Shown piece by piece: positions 1 through 7,786 of a stretch of DNA of 64,000 bases. This DNA is from Ovoidimarina sp050299695 (GTDB lineage Bacteria; Pseudomonadota; Alphaproteobacteria; Rhodobacterales; Rhodobacteraceae). Position 1 is the stretch's first letter. The number at the start of each line of letters is the position of its first letter. The position numbers and the translations under genes were made by a program. The notes beneath the pieces are model-generated. The model was not told the DNA's origin and ran no database searches. It saw only the letters and a list, made by a program, of their open reading frames with translations. The stretch is taken from positions 45,973-109,972 of the forward strand of contig JBNKWI010000003.1 in assembly GCA_050299695.1 (NCBI GenBank), written 5' to 3'.

Positions 1-734
1 CAGAGGTCGATCATGTTGACGAGCGCGTCGCGGCCGATCACGAAGAGGTAGCGGCCCGAGGCTGAAATCCGACTGATATGAACGGCATAGCCCGTGTCGA
101 TCACCGCGTGGATCTCGTAGGTTCCGCCGTCGATCAGGGCGATCTGGCCGGAATCCCGCAACGTCACCGACATCAGGTTGTCGATGTCGATGTCGTTCAT
201 CTTCGCGGTCGGCCGGTCCTCGGGCGCGATCAGCACCTTCCAGCTCGCACGCATCTCGGGCATCCCGAATTCCGGCGGCGCCGCCGGGTCGAGCAGGATG
301 TAGCGCGCCATGATGTCGACTTCGTCTTCGGTGAGCTGGCCGGAGCTGCCCCAGTTGGGCATCCCCGCGGGCGAGCCGTAGGTGATGAAGCTCTGAAGGT
401 AGTCATAGCCGAGGTCCCGGGTGATATCCGGGGTCAGCGGCTTGCCGGTCGCGCCCTTGCGCAGCACGCCATGGCAGCCGGCGCAGCGCTCGAAGTAGAT
501 CTTGTTGGCGATGTTGTATTCGTCCGCCGTCATTACCGGATCGTCGGCCTTGCGGCCCGGCAGCTCGACATGGATCTCGGCCAGCGTGGTCATCGACGGC
601 ACGTATTCGGCGGCCGGCGTGTCGCCATGATCGGCGGGCTTGTCCTGCGCGAGGGCCACTCCGGCGCCAAGCAGCAGCGCAAGCGACGCCTTCGCCAGGG
701 CGGAACGTCTGAGAAGTCCGGTTCTCGTCGTCAT
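1..734 (-). CDS. nirS: Cytochrome cd1 nitrite reductase, N-terminal part (cut by window edge)
   Basis: Periplasmic cytochrome cd1 that reduces nitrite to NO. About 244 codons are visible and the rest lies beyond base 1. A Sec-type signal peptide (basic start, then an Ala/Leu core ending about residue 29 in ALAQ) is followed by a c-heme site, Cys84-Ala-Gly-Cys87-His88. After that comes the cytochrome c segment and the beginning of the d1 beta-propeller (LIDGGTYEIHAVIDTG). The start is the ATG at 734. The gene diverges from nirI and the two share one FNR/NNR-type palindrome at 803-816, the arrangement known from Paracoccus. The d1 biogenesis genes that usually follow nirS are outside the window. 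Identification is firm. Confidence 0.95.
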   Translation of the reverse strand, partial: MTTRTGLLRRSALAKASLALLLGAGVALAQDKPADHGDTPAAEYVPSMTTLAEIHVELPGRKADDPVMTADEYNIANKIYFERCAGCHGVLRKGATGKPLTPDITRDLGYDYLQSFITYGSPAGMPNWGSSGQLTEDEVDIMARYILLDPAAPPEFGMPEMRASWKVLIAPEDRPTAKMNDIDIDNLMSVTLRDSGQIALIDGGTYEIHAVIDTGYAVHISRISASGRYLFVIGRDALVNMIDL

Positions 735-802
735 TGCGTGCCTCTCTCTCTTCAACGGCTGTGACTCGCGAGGGAGCGTGGCGCGGGCCAAGGCGCCGAT
801 CC

Positions 803-816
803 TTGACTTTCGTCAA
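803..816. promoter_or_regulatory. FNR/NNR-type box between nirS and nirI
   Basis: TTGACtttcGTCAA is a perfect 14-bp inverted repeat of the Crp/Fnr half-site type. It lies 69 bp upstream of the nirS ATG and 56 bp upstream of the nirI ATG, so one site could activate both divergent promoters. By family knowledge the likely binder is an NO-responsive DNR/NnrR protein, two of which are encoded in this window. Binding itself is inferred. Confidence 0.8.
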
Positions 817-871
817 TGCTCCGGCGCGACCGCCGGCGCAGGGTCTCCTCGATCCCGGAACAGGCCGCGCA

Positions 872-2926
872 ATGCATTTCTTCCGCAGATCAGGACCGGT
901 CATTGCCCTGCTTCTGGTCCTCCGCTCCGGTTCGGCCGCCGCCGACATCGGTGACGCGGCGTTCTCGCCATCCAATCCGGACAGTGAACTGGCAGCAGAA
1001 CTCTTCGGGGCCTCCGGTCCCGTGGTCGTCACCCGCGAGGATGGCGGGGGCGTTCCCGGCTGGACCGCGGAAGCCGACGGCAGGATCCTGGGCTACATCG
1101 GCTCGACCTGGGAAATCTCCGGGTCGGTCGGGTATTCCGGGCGGCCCTTAGACGTTCTCGTCGCGGTGGCGCCCGACGCCCATGTCTCCGGCGCCCGGCT
1201 GATGCGCCACGACGAACCGGTGCTGACGCTCGGGATCTCGGACGCCGATATCGCGGCCTATGTCGACGGGTTCCGCGGCGCCGATCTCTCGGTATCCCGT
1301 GCGGAGATCCTGAAGCCTGCCGCCGACCTGCCCGACGTGATCTCGCGGGCCACCGTCTCCACCGGCGTGATCCGCGACGGCATCCTGCGAACCGCCCGCA
1401 CCCTCGCCATCGGGCGCGGTCTCGTCGCGGGCGGCGGGGTCGACCGGCTGGGCTACGCGCCGGCGGATTTCGACGCGCTCCTCGCGATGGGGGCGCTCGC
1501 TCATGTCCGGGTGAGCCTCACCGAGGCCGCCGCGGCCCTGGAAGGCGCGAAGGTTCCCGTGCCGGAGGGCGACGGTGCCTTCCTCGATCTCTACGCCGGC
1601 CTGATCGAACCGCCCACCGTCGGGCGGAATCTCCTGGGTCAGCAGCGCTACACCGAGGCCATGGGCGCGCTCGGACCGGGGGAGACCCTGCTCGCGGTGA
1701 TCTCGTCCGGGCTGCACTCGCATCGCGGCACGGCGTGGAAACGCAGCGGAGTCTTCGACAGGATCGCAATCGTACAGGGCGAGACCCGGATCCGTCCGCG
1801 CGCGGAGGATTACCTGTTCGTTCGCCGCCTGGAGATCGCCGGGGCGCCCGATGCGAAGGAGGTCAGCCTGTTCCGCCTGCCGGGCCAGGGCCTCGACCCG
1901 ACCGGGCCGTTCCGCATCGAGGTCACCGCCACGCGGCCGGCGGCTGCGGGCGGCATGGTGGCAACGACGATCGCGGCGGAGTACCGCCTGCCGGACCGCT
2001 TCCGCATCGACCCGCCCGAGCCAGAACCGCTCTGGCGTTCGGCCTGGGACGCCGGCCGGGCCGAGGTCGCGGCGGTCGCACTGATGCTCCTCGCGCTGAC
2101 GGCGATCCTGTTCTTCCAGCAGAGCTTCGTGCGCCGGCCGGCGCTCTGGCGGGCGGGGCGGCTGGGCTACCTGACGGTGACGCTCTTCGTGCTCGGCTGG
2201 GGGCTGAACGGCCAGCTTTCCGTGGTCCAGGTGGTGGCCTTCCTGCATTCGCTCCTGACCGGGTTCCGCTGGGAGACCTTCCTCGTTGCACCGGTGATCT
2301 TCGTGCTGTGGTGTTTCGTCGCGCTCGGCCTCCTGTTCTGGGGCCGTGGCGTCTATTGCGGCTGGCTCTGCCCGTTCGGCGCGCTGCAGGAGCTATTGAA
2401 CGTCGCCGCGCAGCGGGCCGGGCTGAGGCAGCTGCCGATCCCGCACGCGCTCCACGAACGGCTCTGGGTCATCAAGTACACGCTCTTCGTCGCGATCCTC
2501 GCGCTGTCGTTCTACTCGATGCACGACGCGCTCGTCCTCGCCGAGGCCGAACCCTTCAAGACCGCGATCTCGCTCCGCTTCCTGCGCGCTTGGCCCTTCG
2601 TCCTCTTCGCGGTCGCGGTTCTCGCGGCGGGTCTCTTCGTCGAGCGGTTCTATTGCCGCTATCTCTGCCCGCTCGGCGCCGGGCTGGCGATCCCCGCGAA
2701 GCTGAAGATCTTCGACTGGCTCGAGCGGCGGCCGCAATGCGGGCGGGAATGCCGGCTCTGCGAAACGAAATGCACGGTCGGCGCCATCGACCCGCTGGGC
2801 CGGATCAATCCCAACGAATGCGTGCTCTGCCTGCGCTGCCAGGTGATCTACCACGATCCGGGCGCCTGCATCGTCCTCAAGCGCCGGGCGCGGGGCGGCG
2901 CCCCGGCCACGGAGGGCGCCGCATGA
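872..2926 (+). CDS. nirI: NosR-family membrane iron-sulfur flavoprotein, NirI type
   Basis: A 684-residue NosR paralogue that in Paracoccus is required for nirS expression or activity. The layout is a signal-like hydrophobic start, a periplasmic FMN-binding domain (flavin-attachment-like segment SRATVST, where NosR has SGAT), then several membrane segments. Two cytoplasmic Cys-rich motifs (CGWLCPFGALQEL and CRYLCPLGAG) and a C-terminal pair of ferredoxin-like clusters (CGRECRLCETKC, CVLCLRC) follow. I chose ATG 872 because the frame reads open from 734 but the signal peptide begins at 872 and the shared FNR box sits just upstream. Its stop overlaps the nnrS ATG by 4 bp. It could be called nosR-like, but divergence from nirS favours nirI. 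Confidence 0.88.
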   Translation: MHFFRRSGPVIALLLVLRSGSAAADIGDAAFSPSNPDSELAAELFGASGPVVVTREDGGGVPGWTAEADGRILGYIGSTWEISGSVGYSGRPLDVLVAVAPDAHVSGARLMRHDEPVLTLGISDADIAAYVDGFRGADLSVSRAEILKPAADLPDVISRATVSTGVIRDGILRTARTLAIGRGLVAGGGVDRLGYAPADFDALLAMGALAHVRVSLTEAAAALEGAKVPVPEGDGAFLDLYAGLIEPPTVGRNLLGQQRYTEAMGALGPGETLLAVISSGLHSHRGTAWKRSGVFDRIAIVQGETRIRPRAEDYLFVRRLEIAGAPDAKEVSLFRLPGQGLDPTGPFRIEVTATRPAAAGGMVATTIAAEYRLPDRFRIDPPEPEPLWRSAWDAGRAEVAAVALMLLALTAILFFQQSFVRRPALWRAGRLGYLTVTLFVLGWGLNGQLSVVQVVAFLHSLLTGFRWETFLVAPVIFVLWCFVALGLLFWGRGVYCGWLCPFGALQELLNVAAQRAGLRQLPIPHALHERLWVIKYTLFVAILALSFYSMHDALVLAEAEPFKTAISLRFLRAWPFVLFAVAVLAAGLFVERFYCRYLCPLGAGLAIPAKLKIFDWLERRPQCGRECRLCETKCTVGAIDPLGRINPNECVLCLRCQVIYHDPGACIVLKRRARGGAPATEGAA

Positions 2927-4107
2927 CAGGGGCGGTGAAGCGGCTCTTCGGCGAAGGTTACCGGGTGTTCTTTCTGGCCACCGGGCTATGGGCGCTGATC
3001 GCGATCCTTGTCTGGACCCTCTGGCTCGCGGGCGCGATCGGCGTCCCGGCCCCCGCGATGCCGCTTCCGCTCTGGCACGCACACGAGATGGTCTTCGGCT
3101 TTCCCGAGGCGGCGTTCGGCGGGTTCTTCCTCACCGCGGTTCCGAACTGGACCGGCGCACGGGCGGCGCGGCATGCCTTCATCGCCGCCGCGGCCGGGGT
3201 CTGGCTCGCCGGACGGCTGGCGCTCTGGTTTTCGGGCGATTTGCCCCTGGCTCTCGTCGCCGTGCTCGACCTCGGCTTCCTCCCCGTCCTCGGCGCCAAG
3301 ATCGCAACCCAGCTCGTGAAGCGCCCGAAGCCACAGAACCTCATGTTTCTCGCGCTTCTAAGCTTGGTCTGGGCGGGAAACCTCCTGATGCATCTCGACT
3401 GGGCAGGCGGCGCCCCGACGGCCGGGCGCGGGTTGCGCCTCGGGCTCCTCGGCGCGGCGGCGATGATCGCGGTGCTCGGCGGACGCGTCGCGCCGGCCTT
3501 CACCCGCAACGCGCTGATGCGGCGCGGGGAGACCGGCCGCCTTCCCCTGAGCCGCCCGCGCCTCGACATCGCCGGGATCGCCCTGGCCATTGCGACGGCG
3601 CTTTCTGTGCTGATCGGCCTGCCGGAGCCGCTGGCCGGCCTCCTCGCACTCGCGGCGGGCCTCGCGCAGGCCGTGCGGCTTGCCGGCTGGCGCACGCGGC
3701 TGGTGCTCGGCGACCCGCTGCTCTGGGCGCTCCATCTCGCCTTCGGATTCCTGACGCTGGGCTACGTGGCGCTCGGCCTCGCCTGGCTGGGCCTCGGCAG
3801 CGAGGTCGGGGCCCTGCACCTGATGGGCATCGGCGCGGTCGGCGGCATGATCCTCGCGGTCGCGAGCCGGGCGACGCTCGGCCATAGCGGCCGACCTCTC
3901 AGCGCGCCGGCGCCGGTCGCGGCCGGATACGGGCTGATCGCCGTGGCGGCGATCCTGCGCTATTCGGCCGGCACCGCCGGCAGCACCTGGTATCTCGCGG
4001 CAAGCATCGCGGCGGGCCTAGCCTGGTGTCTTGCCTTCACGCTCTATCTCGCCGCGCTCTGGCCCGTGTTCTGGGGCCCGCGCGCCGCGCCCGAGGCCGG
4101 GGAGTAG
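2923..4107 (+). CDS. nnrS: NnrS family heme/copper membrane protein
   Basis: A 394-residue integral membrane protein with about 12 hydrophobic segments. The family signature near the N-terminus (HAHEMVFGF, then AAFGGFFLTAVPNWTG) and a later conserved His region (LHLMGIGAVGGMILAVASRATLGHSG) mark it as NnrS. In other bacteria NnrS binds heme and copper, is under NO-responsive control and protects metabolism from nitrosative stress. It is translationally coupled to nirI (ATGA overlap) and 4 bp from nirX, so it belongs to the nirI operon. I see nothing abnormal in length or composition. Confidence 0.85.
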   Translation: MTGAVKRLFGEGYRVFFLATGLWALIAILVWTLWLAGAIGVPAPAMPLPLWHAHEMVFGFPEAAFGGFFLTAVPNWTGARAARHAFIAAAAGVWLAGRLALWFSGDLPLALVAVLDLGFLPVLGAKIATQLVKRPKPQNLMFLALLSLVWAGNLLMHLDWAGGAPTAGRGLRLGLLGAAAMIAVLGGRVAPAFTRNALMRRGETGRLPLSRPRLDIAGIALAIATALSVLIGLPEPLAGLLALAAGLAQAVRLAGWRTRLVLGDPLLWALHLAFGFLTLGYVALGLAWLGLGSEVGALHLMGIGAVGGMILAVASRATLGHSGRPLSAPAPVAAGYGLIAVAAILRYSAGTAGSTWYLAASIAAGLAWCLAFTLYLAALWPVFWGPRAAPEAGE

Positions 4108-4111
4108 ACCC

Positions 4112-4999
4112 ATGCCAAGCCGCCGCCGCTTCCTGACCGTCGCCGCCGCCGCGCTCTCGGCCCCCCGCGCCGCCCTTGCCGCGCCCGCGCCCGAATGGCG
4201 GGGCAGGGCGCTCGGCGCCTCGGCGCGGGTCGTCCTTGTCGGTGCGGAGCCCGCCGAGGCGCGCCGGATCTTCGCCTCCGTCGAACGCGTGCTGGCCACG
4301 GTCGAGGCGCAATTCTCGCTGCATCGCGACTCGGCGCTAGTGCGGCTCAATCGCGATGGCCGGCTGGCCCGGCCCGGTGCTGACATTCTCGACCTGTTTC
4401 ACGTCGCCGGCGCGGTAAACGGCGCGACCGGTGGCATGTTCGACCCGACGATCCAGCCCTATTGGCGTGCCGTGGCATCCGGTGGCGACACCGGGCGGGC
4501 GCGCGCGCTCGTCGGCTGGGACGGCGTCCGGATCGCCGAGGACGAGATCCGCCTCGCCCGCCCCGGCATGGCGCTGACCATGAACGGCATCGCCCAAGGA
4601 TGGGCCACCGACCGGATCGCCGCGCTACTGAGGGCGCACGGCTTCGGCGATGTGCTCGTCGATATCGGAGAGGTCGTCGCGCTGGGCAGACGGCCTGCTG
4701 GCGGCCCCTGGCGCGCCGCCGTGGCCCTTCCCGACGGTACCCAGGTGTCGCGGCTCGACCTGACCGACAGGGCGCTTGCCACCTCCGCGCCGATGGGAAC
4801 CCGGATCGGGCCGGACGGCACCCGCCCGCATATCCTCGCCCCCGACGGCAGGGAGGCGCTTTGGCGCCTCGCCTCGGTCTCGGCCACCCGCGCCGCGCTG
4901 GCCGACGCGCTCTCGACGGCGTTCTGCCTGATGGACCGGCGGGCCATCGCCTCCGCCCTGGCGGCCTTTCCCGAAGCGCGGCTCGAAGCGCTTCTCTAA
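4112..4999 (+). CDS. nirX: FAD:protein FMN transferase (ApbE family), NirX
   Basis: A 295-residue ApbE-family enzyme with a twin-arginine-type start (SRRRFLTVAAAAL). ApbE proteins transfer FMN from FAD to Thr/Ser of exported flavoproteins. The likely client here is the FMN domain of NirI encoded two genes upstream. ApbE hallmarks visible are the region around GGMFDPTIQPYW, the segment TMNGIAQGWATD, DVLVDIGEVVALG, and the C-terminal SVSATRAALADALSTAF. It starts at ATG 4112, with the start also supported by the Tat signal. It is a paralogue of nosX in this same window (19847-20755), so each NosR-like protein has its own flavinyltransferase. Confidence 0.86.
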   Translation: MPSRRRFLTVAAAALSAPRAALAAPAPEWRGRALGASARVVLVGAEPAEARRIFASVERVLATVEAQFSLHRDSALVRLNRDGRLARPGADILDLFHVAGAVNGATGGMFDPTIQPYWRAVASGGDTGRARALVGWDGVRIAEDEIRLARPGMALTMNGIAQGWATDRIAALLRAHGFGDVLVDIGEVVALGRRPAGGPWRAAVALPDGTQVSRLDLTDRALATSAPMGTRIGPDGTRPHILAPDGREALWRLASVSATRAALADALSTAFCLMDRRAIASALAAFPEARLEALL

Positions 5000-5005
5000 G
5001 GGCGC

Positions 5006-5019
5006 TTGACTTTGGTTAA
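5006..5019 (+). promoter_or_regulatory. FNR/NNR-type box upstream of norC
   Basis: TTGACtttgGTTAA is a near-perfect Crp/Fnr-type palindrome centred about 68 bp upstream of the norC ATG. That spacing suits an activator site near -41.5 with a short leader. It probably binds the DNR or NnrR protein encoded downstream, which is inference from the motif. Confidence 0.72.
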
Positions 5020-5080
5020 GGCAACTCGCCCCGCCAGAGGCTTTTCTCGGCGCAACGGAAACTGACCCGGGGAGAGCGCG

Positions 5081-5533
5081 ATGCGGGATGTCATGACCAA
5101 GGGCATGGCGCGCAACATATTTTATGGCGGCTCGCTGTTCTTCATCCTGATCTTCCTTGGCCTGTCCTTCCAGAGCCACGGTTACATCGTCAACACATCG
5201 ACCGACGCCGCGACGCTCACCGACAGCGTGGCGGCGGGCAAACGCATCTGGGAACGGAAGGCCTGCATAAACTGCCACACGATCCTCGGGGAGGGCGCCT
5301 ATTTCGCACCCGAGGTCGGCAACGTGATGCGGCGCTGGGGCGTGCAGGACGACCCCGAGGCGGCGATGGAGGTTCTGAAAGGCTGGATGGACTCGATGCC
5401 CTCCGGGATCGAGGGCCGCCGGCAGATGCCGCAGTTCAACCTCACCGACGCGGAGTACCGGCAGCTCGCCGATTTCCTCCTCTGGGTCGGCACCATCGAC
5501 ACCCAGGGCTGGCCGCCGAACGACGCGGGCTGA
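5081..5533 (+). CDS. norC: Nitric oxide reductase subunit C (membrane-anchored cytochrome c)
   Basis: The 150-residue small subunit of the cytochrome-c-dependent NO reductase. One N-terminal membrane anchor (residues 13-30) is followed by a periplasmic c-type cytochrome with Cys62-Ile-Asn-Cys65-His66. Downstream methionines, as in MPSGIEGRRQMPQF, could supply the distal ligand. It passes electrons from periplasmic cytochromes to NorB. A strong GGGGAG ribosome-binding site precedes ATG 5081. It is the first gene of norCBQDEF and is preceded by an FNR/NNR box. Confidence 0.95.
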   Translation: MRDVMTKGMARNIFYGGSLFFILIFLGLSFQSHGYIVNTSTDAATLTDSVAAGKRIWERKACINCHTILGEGAYFAPEVGNVMRRWGVQDDPEAAMEVLKGWMDSMPSGIEGRRQMPQFNLTDAEYRQLADFLLWVGTIDTQGWPPNDAG

Positions 5534-5576
5534 AAGGCATATCGAGACGTCGCCTCAGGCGCGAAGGAGACCCGAG

Positions 5577-6971
5577 ATGAGATACCAGACACAGAAGATC
5601 GCGCTCGCCTATTTCTACACGGCACTGGCGCTCTTCGCCGTGCAGGTGACGATGGGGCTGGTGATCGGCTGGATCTACGTGCAGCCGAACTTCCTGTCCG
5701 AGATCCTGCCCTTCAACATCGGCCGGATGCTGCACTCGAACAGCCTGATCGTCTGGCTGATCACAGGCTTCATGGGCGCGGCCTATTTCCTCCTTCCCGA
5801 GGAGGCCGAGCGCGAGATCCATTCGCCGACGCTCGCCTATCTCCAACTCGCGATCCTGATCCTCGGCACGGCCGGGGCCGTGGTGACCTATCTCTTCAAC
5901 CTCTTCGAGGGGAACCTTCTCTTCGGCAAGGAGGGCCGCGAGTTCCTCGAACAACCGCTCTGGGTCAAGCTCGGGATCGTCGTGGCCGCGCTGATCTTCC
6001 TCTTCAACGTCACCCTGACGGTGCTCAAGGGCCGCAAGACCGCGATCACCAACGTCCTGCTTCTCGGGCTCTGGGGGCTCGCGCTCCTGTTCCTCTTCGC
6101 CTTTTACAACCCGGCGAACCTGAGCCTAGACAAGCAGTACTGGTGGTATGTCGTGCATCTCTGGGTCGAAGGCGTGTGGGAGCTGATCATGGCGTCGATC
6201 CTCGCCTACCTGATGCTCAAGCTCACCGGCGTCGACCGCGAGGTGGTGGAGAAATGGCTCTACGTCATCGTCGCGCTGGCGCTGTTCTCCGGCATCCTCG
6301 GCACCGGGCACCATTACTACTGGATCGGCACGCCGGGCTACTGGCAGTGGATCGGTTCGATCTTCTCCTCGCTCGAGGTGGTGCCGTTCTTCGCGATGAT
6401 GAGCTTCGCCTTCGTCATGGTCTGGAAGGGCCGTCGCGACCATCCGAACAAGGCCGCGCTCCTCTGGTCCTTGGGCTGCGCAACGCTCGCCTTTTTCGGC
6501 GCCGGGGTCTGGGGCTTCCTCCACACGCTCCACGGCGTGAACTTCTACACCCACGGCACGCAGATCACCGCCGCGCACGGGCATCTCGCCTTCTTCGGCG
6601 CCTACGTCTCCCTCAACCTCGCGATCTTCAGCTACGCGATGCCGATCCTGAAAGGCCGCGACCCTTACAACCAGGTGCTGAACATGGCCGCGTTCTGGCT
6701 GATGTCGGGCGGCATGGCCTTCATGACCTTCACGCTGACCTTCGCGGGCACCGTGCAGACCCACCTGCAAAGGGTGATGGGGATGCCGTATATGGAGGTC
6801 CAGGAACAGCTCTGGGTGTTCTATGCGATGCGGTTCGGGGCCGGTGTGGCGGTGGTCCTCGGGGCGTTCCTCTTCATCTACGCGATCCTCGCGCCCCGTC
6901 GCGAGGTGATCGACCCGGGTCCTGCAGAACAATCCCGTCTCGACGCCGAGCGGGGCGTCGCGGCGGAATAG
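5577..6971 (+). CDS. norB: Nitric oxide reductase catalytic subunit B
   Basis: A 464-residue heme-copper-oxidase superfamily subunit with 12 membrane segments that reduces 2 NO to N2O. Ligands are visible: His53 in the segment RMLHSN and His336 in AAHGHLAFF for low-spin heme b. FeB ligands are His194 (VVHLWVEGVWE) and His245/His246 (GTGHHYYW). Glu198 and Glu202 are characteristic of cNOR. There is no quinol-oxidising N-terminal extension, so this is the cytochrome-c-dependent type, consistent with norC just upstream. An AGGAGA ribosome site precedes the ATG. The stop abuts the norQ ATG directly. Confidence 0.96.
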   Translation: MRYQTQKIALAYFYTALALFAVQVTMGLVIGWIYVQPNFLSEILPFNIGRMLHSNSLIVWLITGFMGAAYFLLPEEAEREIHSPTLAYLQLAILILGTAGAVVTYLFNLFEGNLLFGKEGREFLEQPLWVKLGIVVAALIFLFNVTLTVLKGRKTAITNVLLLGLWGLALLFLFAFYNPANLSLDKQYWWYVVHLWVEGVWELIMASILAYLMLKLTGVDREVVEKWLYVIVALALFSGILGTGHHYYWIGTPGYWQWIGSIFSSLEVVPFFAMMSFAFVMVWKGRRDHPNKAALLWSLGCATLAFFGAGVWGFLHTLHGVNFYTHGTQITAAHGHLAFFGAYVSLNLAIFSYAMPILKGRDPYNQVLNMAAFWLMSGGMAFMTFTLTFAGTVQTHLQRVMGMPYMEVQEQLWVFYAMRFGAGVAVVLGAFLFIYAILAPRREVIDPGPAEQSRLDAERGVAAE

Positions 6972-7781
6972 ATGAACGCGATGCACGATCCGGAGAAGGG
7001 AGTGGCCGAGGTCCCCTTCTACATTCCGCAGGGGCACGAATGCGACATCTTCGCGGCAGCCCATGCGAACGCGCTGCCGGTCCTCCTGAAGGGGCCCACC
7101 GGCTGCGGCAAGACCCGCTTCGTCGCCCATATGGCCACGCGGCTCGGGCGGCCGCTCTACACGGTCGCCTGCCATGACGATCTCTCGGCCGCCGACCTGA
7201 TTGGCCGTTATCTCCTCAAGGGCGGCGAGACGGTCTGGGTCGACGGTCCGCTGACCCGCGCGGTGCGGGAAGGGGCGATCTGCTATCTCGACGAGGTGGT
7301 GGAGGCCCGGAAGGACGTGACGGTGGTGCTGCATCCCCTGACCGACGACCGCCGGATCCTGCCGATCGACCGGACCGGCGAGGAGCTTCATGCCGCGCCC
7401 GGCTTCATGCTCGTGGCCTCCTACAACCCGGGCTACCAGAACATCCTGAAGACCCTGAAGCCATCGACGCGGCAGCGGTTCCTCGCAATCGAGTTCGACT
7501 TCCCGAGCCCGGAGCACGAAATTCCCGTGGTCGTGCAGGAGAGCGGGCTCCCCGAAGACAGGGTGAAGCCGCTCGTGCGCCTTGCAGGAAAACTGCGCGC
7601 GCTCAAGGGGCAGGACATCGAGGAAGGTGTCTCCACCCGGCTCGTCGTCTATGCCGCGACGCTCATTGCCGACGGAATGCCGGTCGATCGCGCCATCGAG
7701 GCCGCAATGATCGAGCCGCTGACCGACGACGCGGATGTGAAAAGCGGGCTTCTGGACCTCGTGACCGCGATCTACGGATAG
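6972..7781 (+). CDS. norQ: NorQ, MoxR-family AAA+ ATPase for NO reductase activation
   Basis: A 269-residue AAA+ ATPase. The Walker A motif is GPTGCGKT at residues 41-48 and Walker B is ICYLDEVVE around 103-111. A sensor-1-like stretch (LVASYNPGYQ) follows. NorQ works with NorD, its VWA-domain partner, to insert the non-heme FeB iron into NorB. The gene starts directly at the norB stop and ends 5 bp before norD, which is the canonical norCBQD order. Confidence 0.93.
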   Translation: MNAMHDPEKGVAEVPFYIPQGHECDIFAAAHANALPVLLKGPTGCGKTRFVAHMATRLGRPLYTVACHDDLSAADLIGRYLLKGGETVWVDGPLTRAVREGAICYLDEVVEARKDVTVVLHPLTDDRRILPIDRTGEELHAAPGFMLVASYNPGYQNILKTLKPSTRQRFLAIEFDFPSPEHEIPVVVQESGLPEDRVKPLVRLAGKLRALKGQDIEEGVSTRLVVYAATLIADGMPVDRAIEAAMIEPLTDDADVKSGLLDLVTAIYG

Positions 7782-7786
7782 CGGCC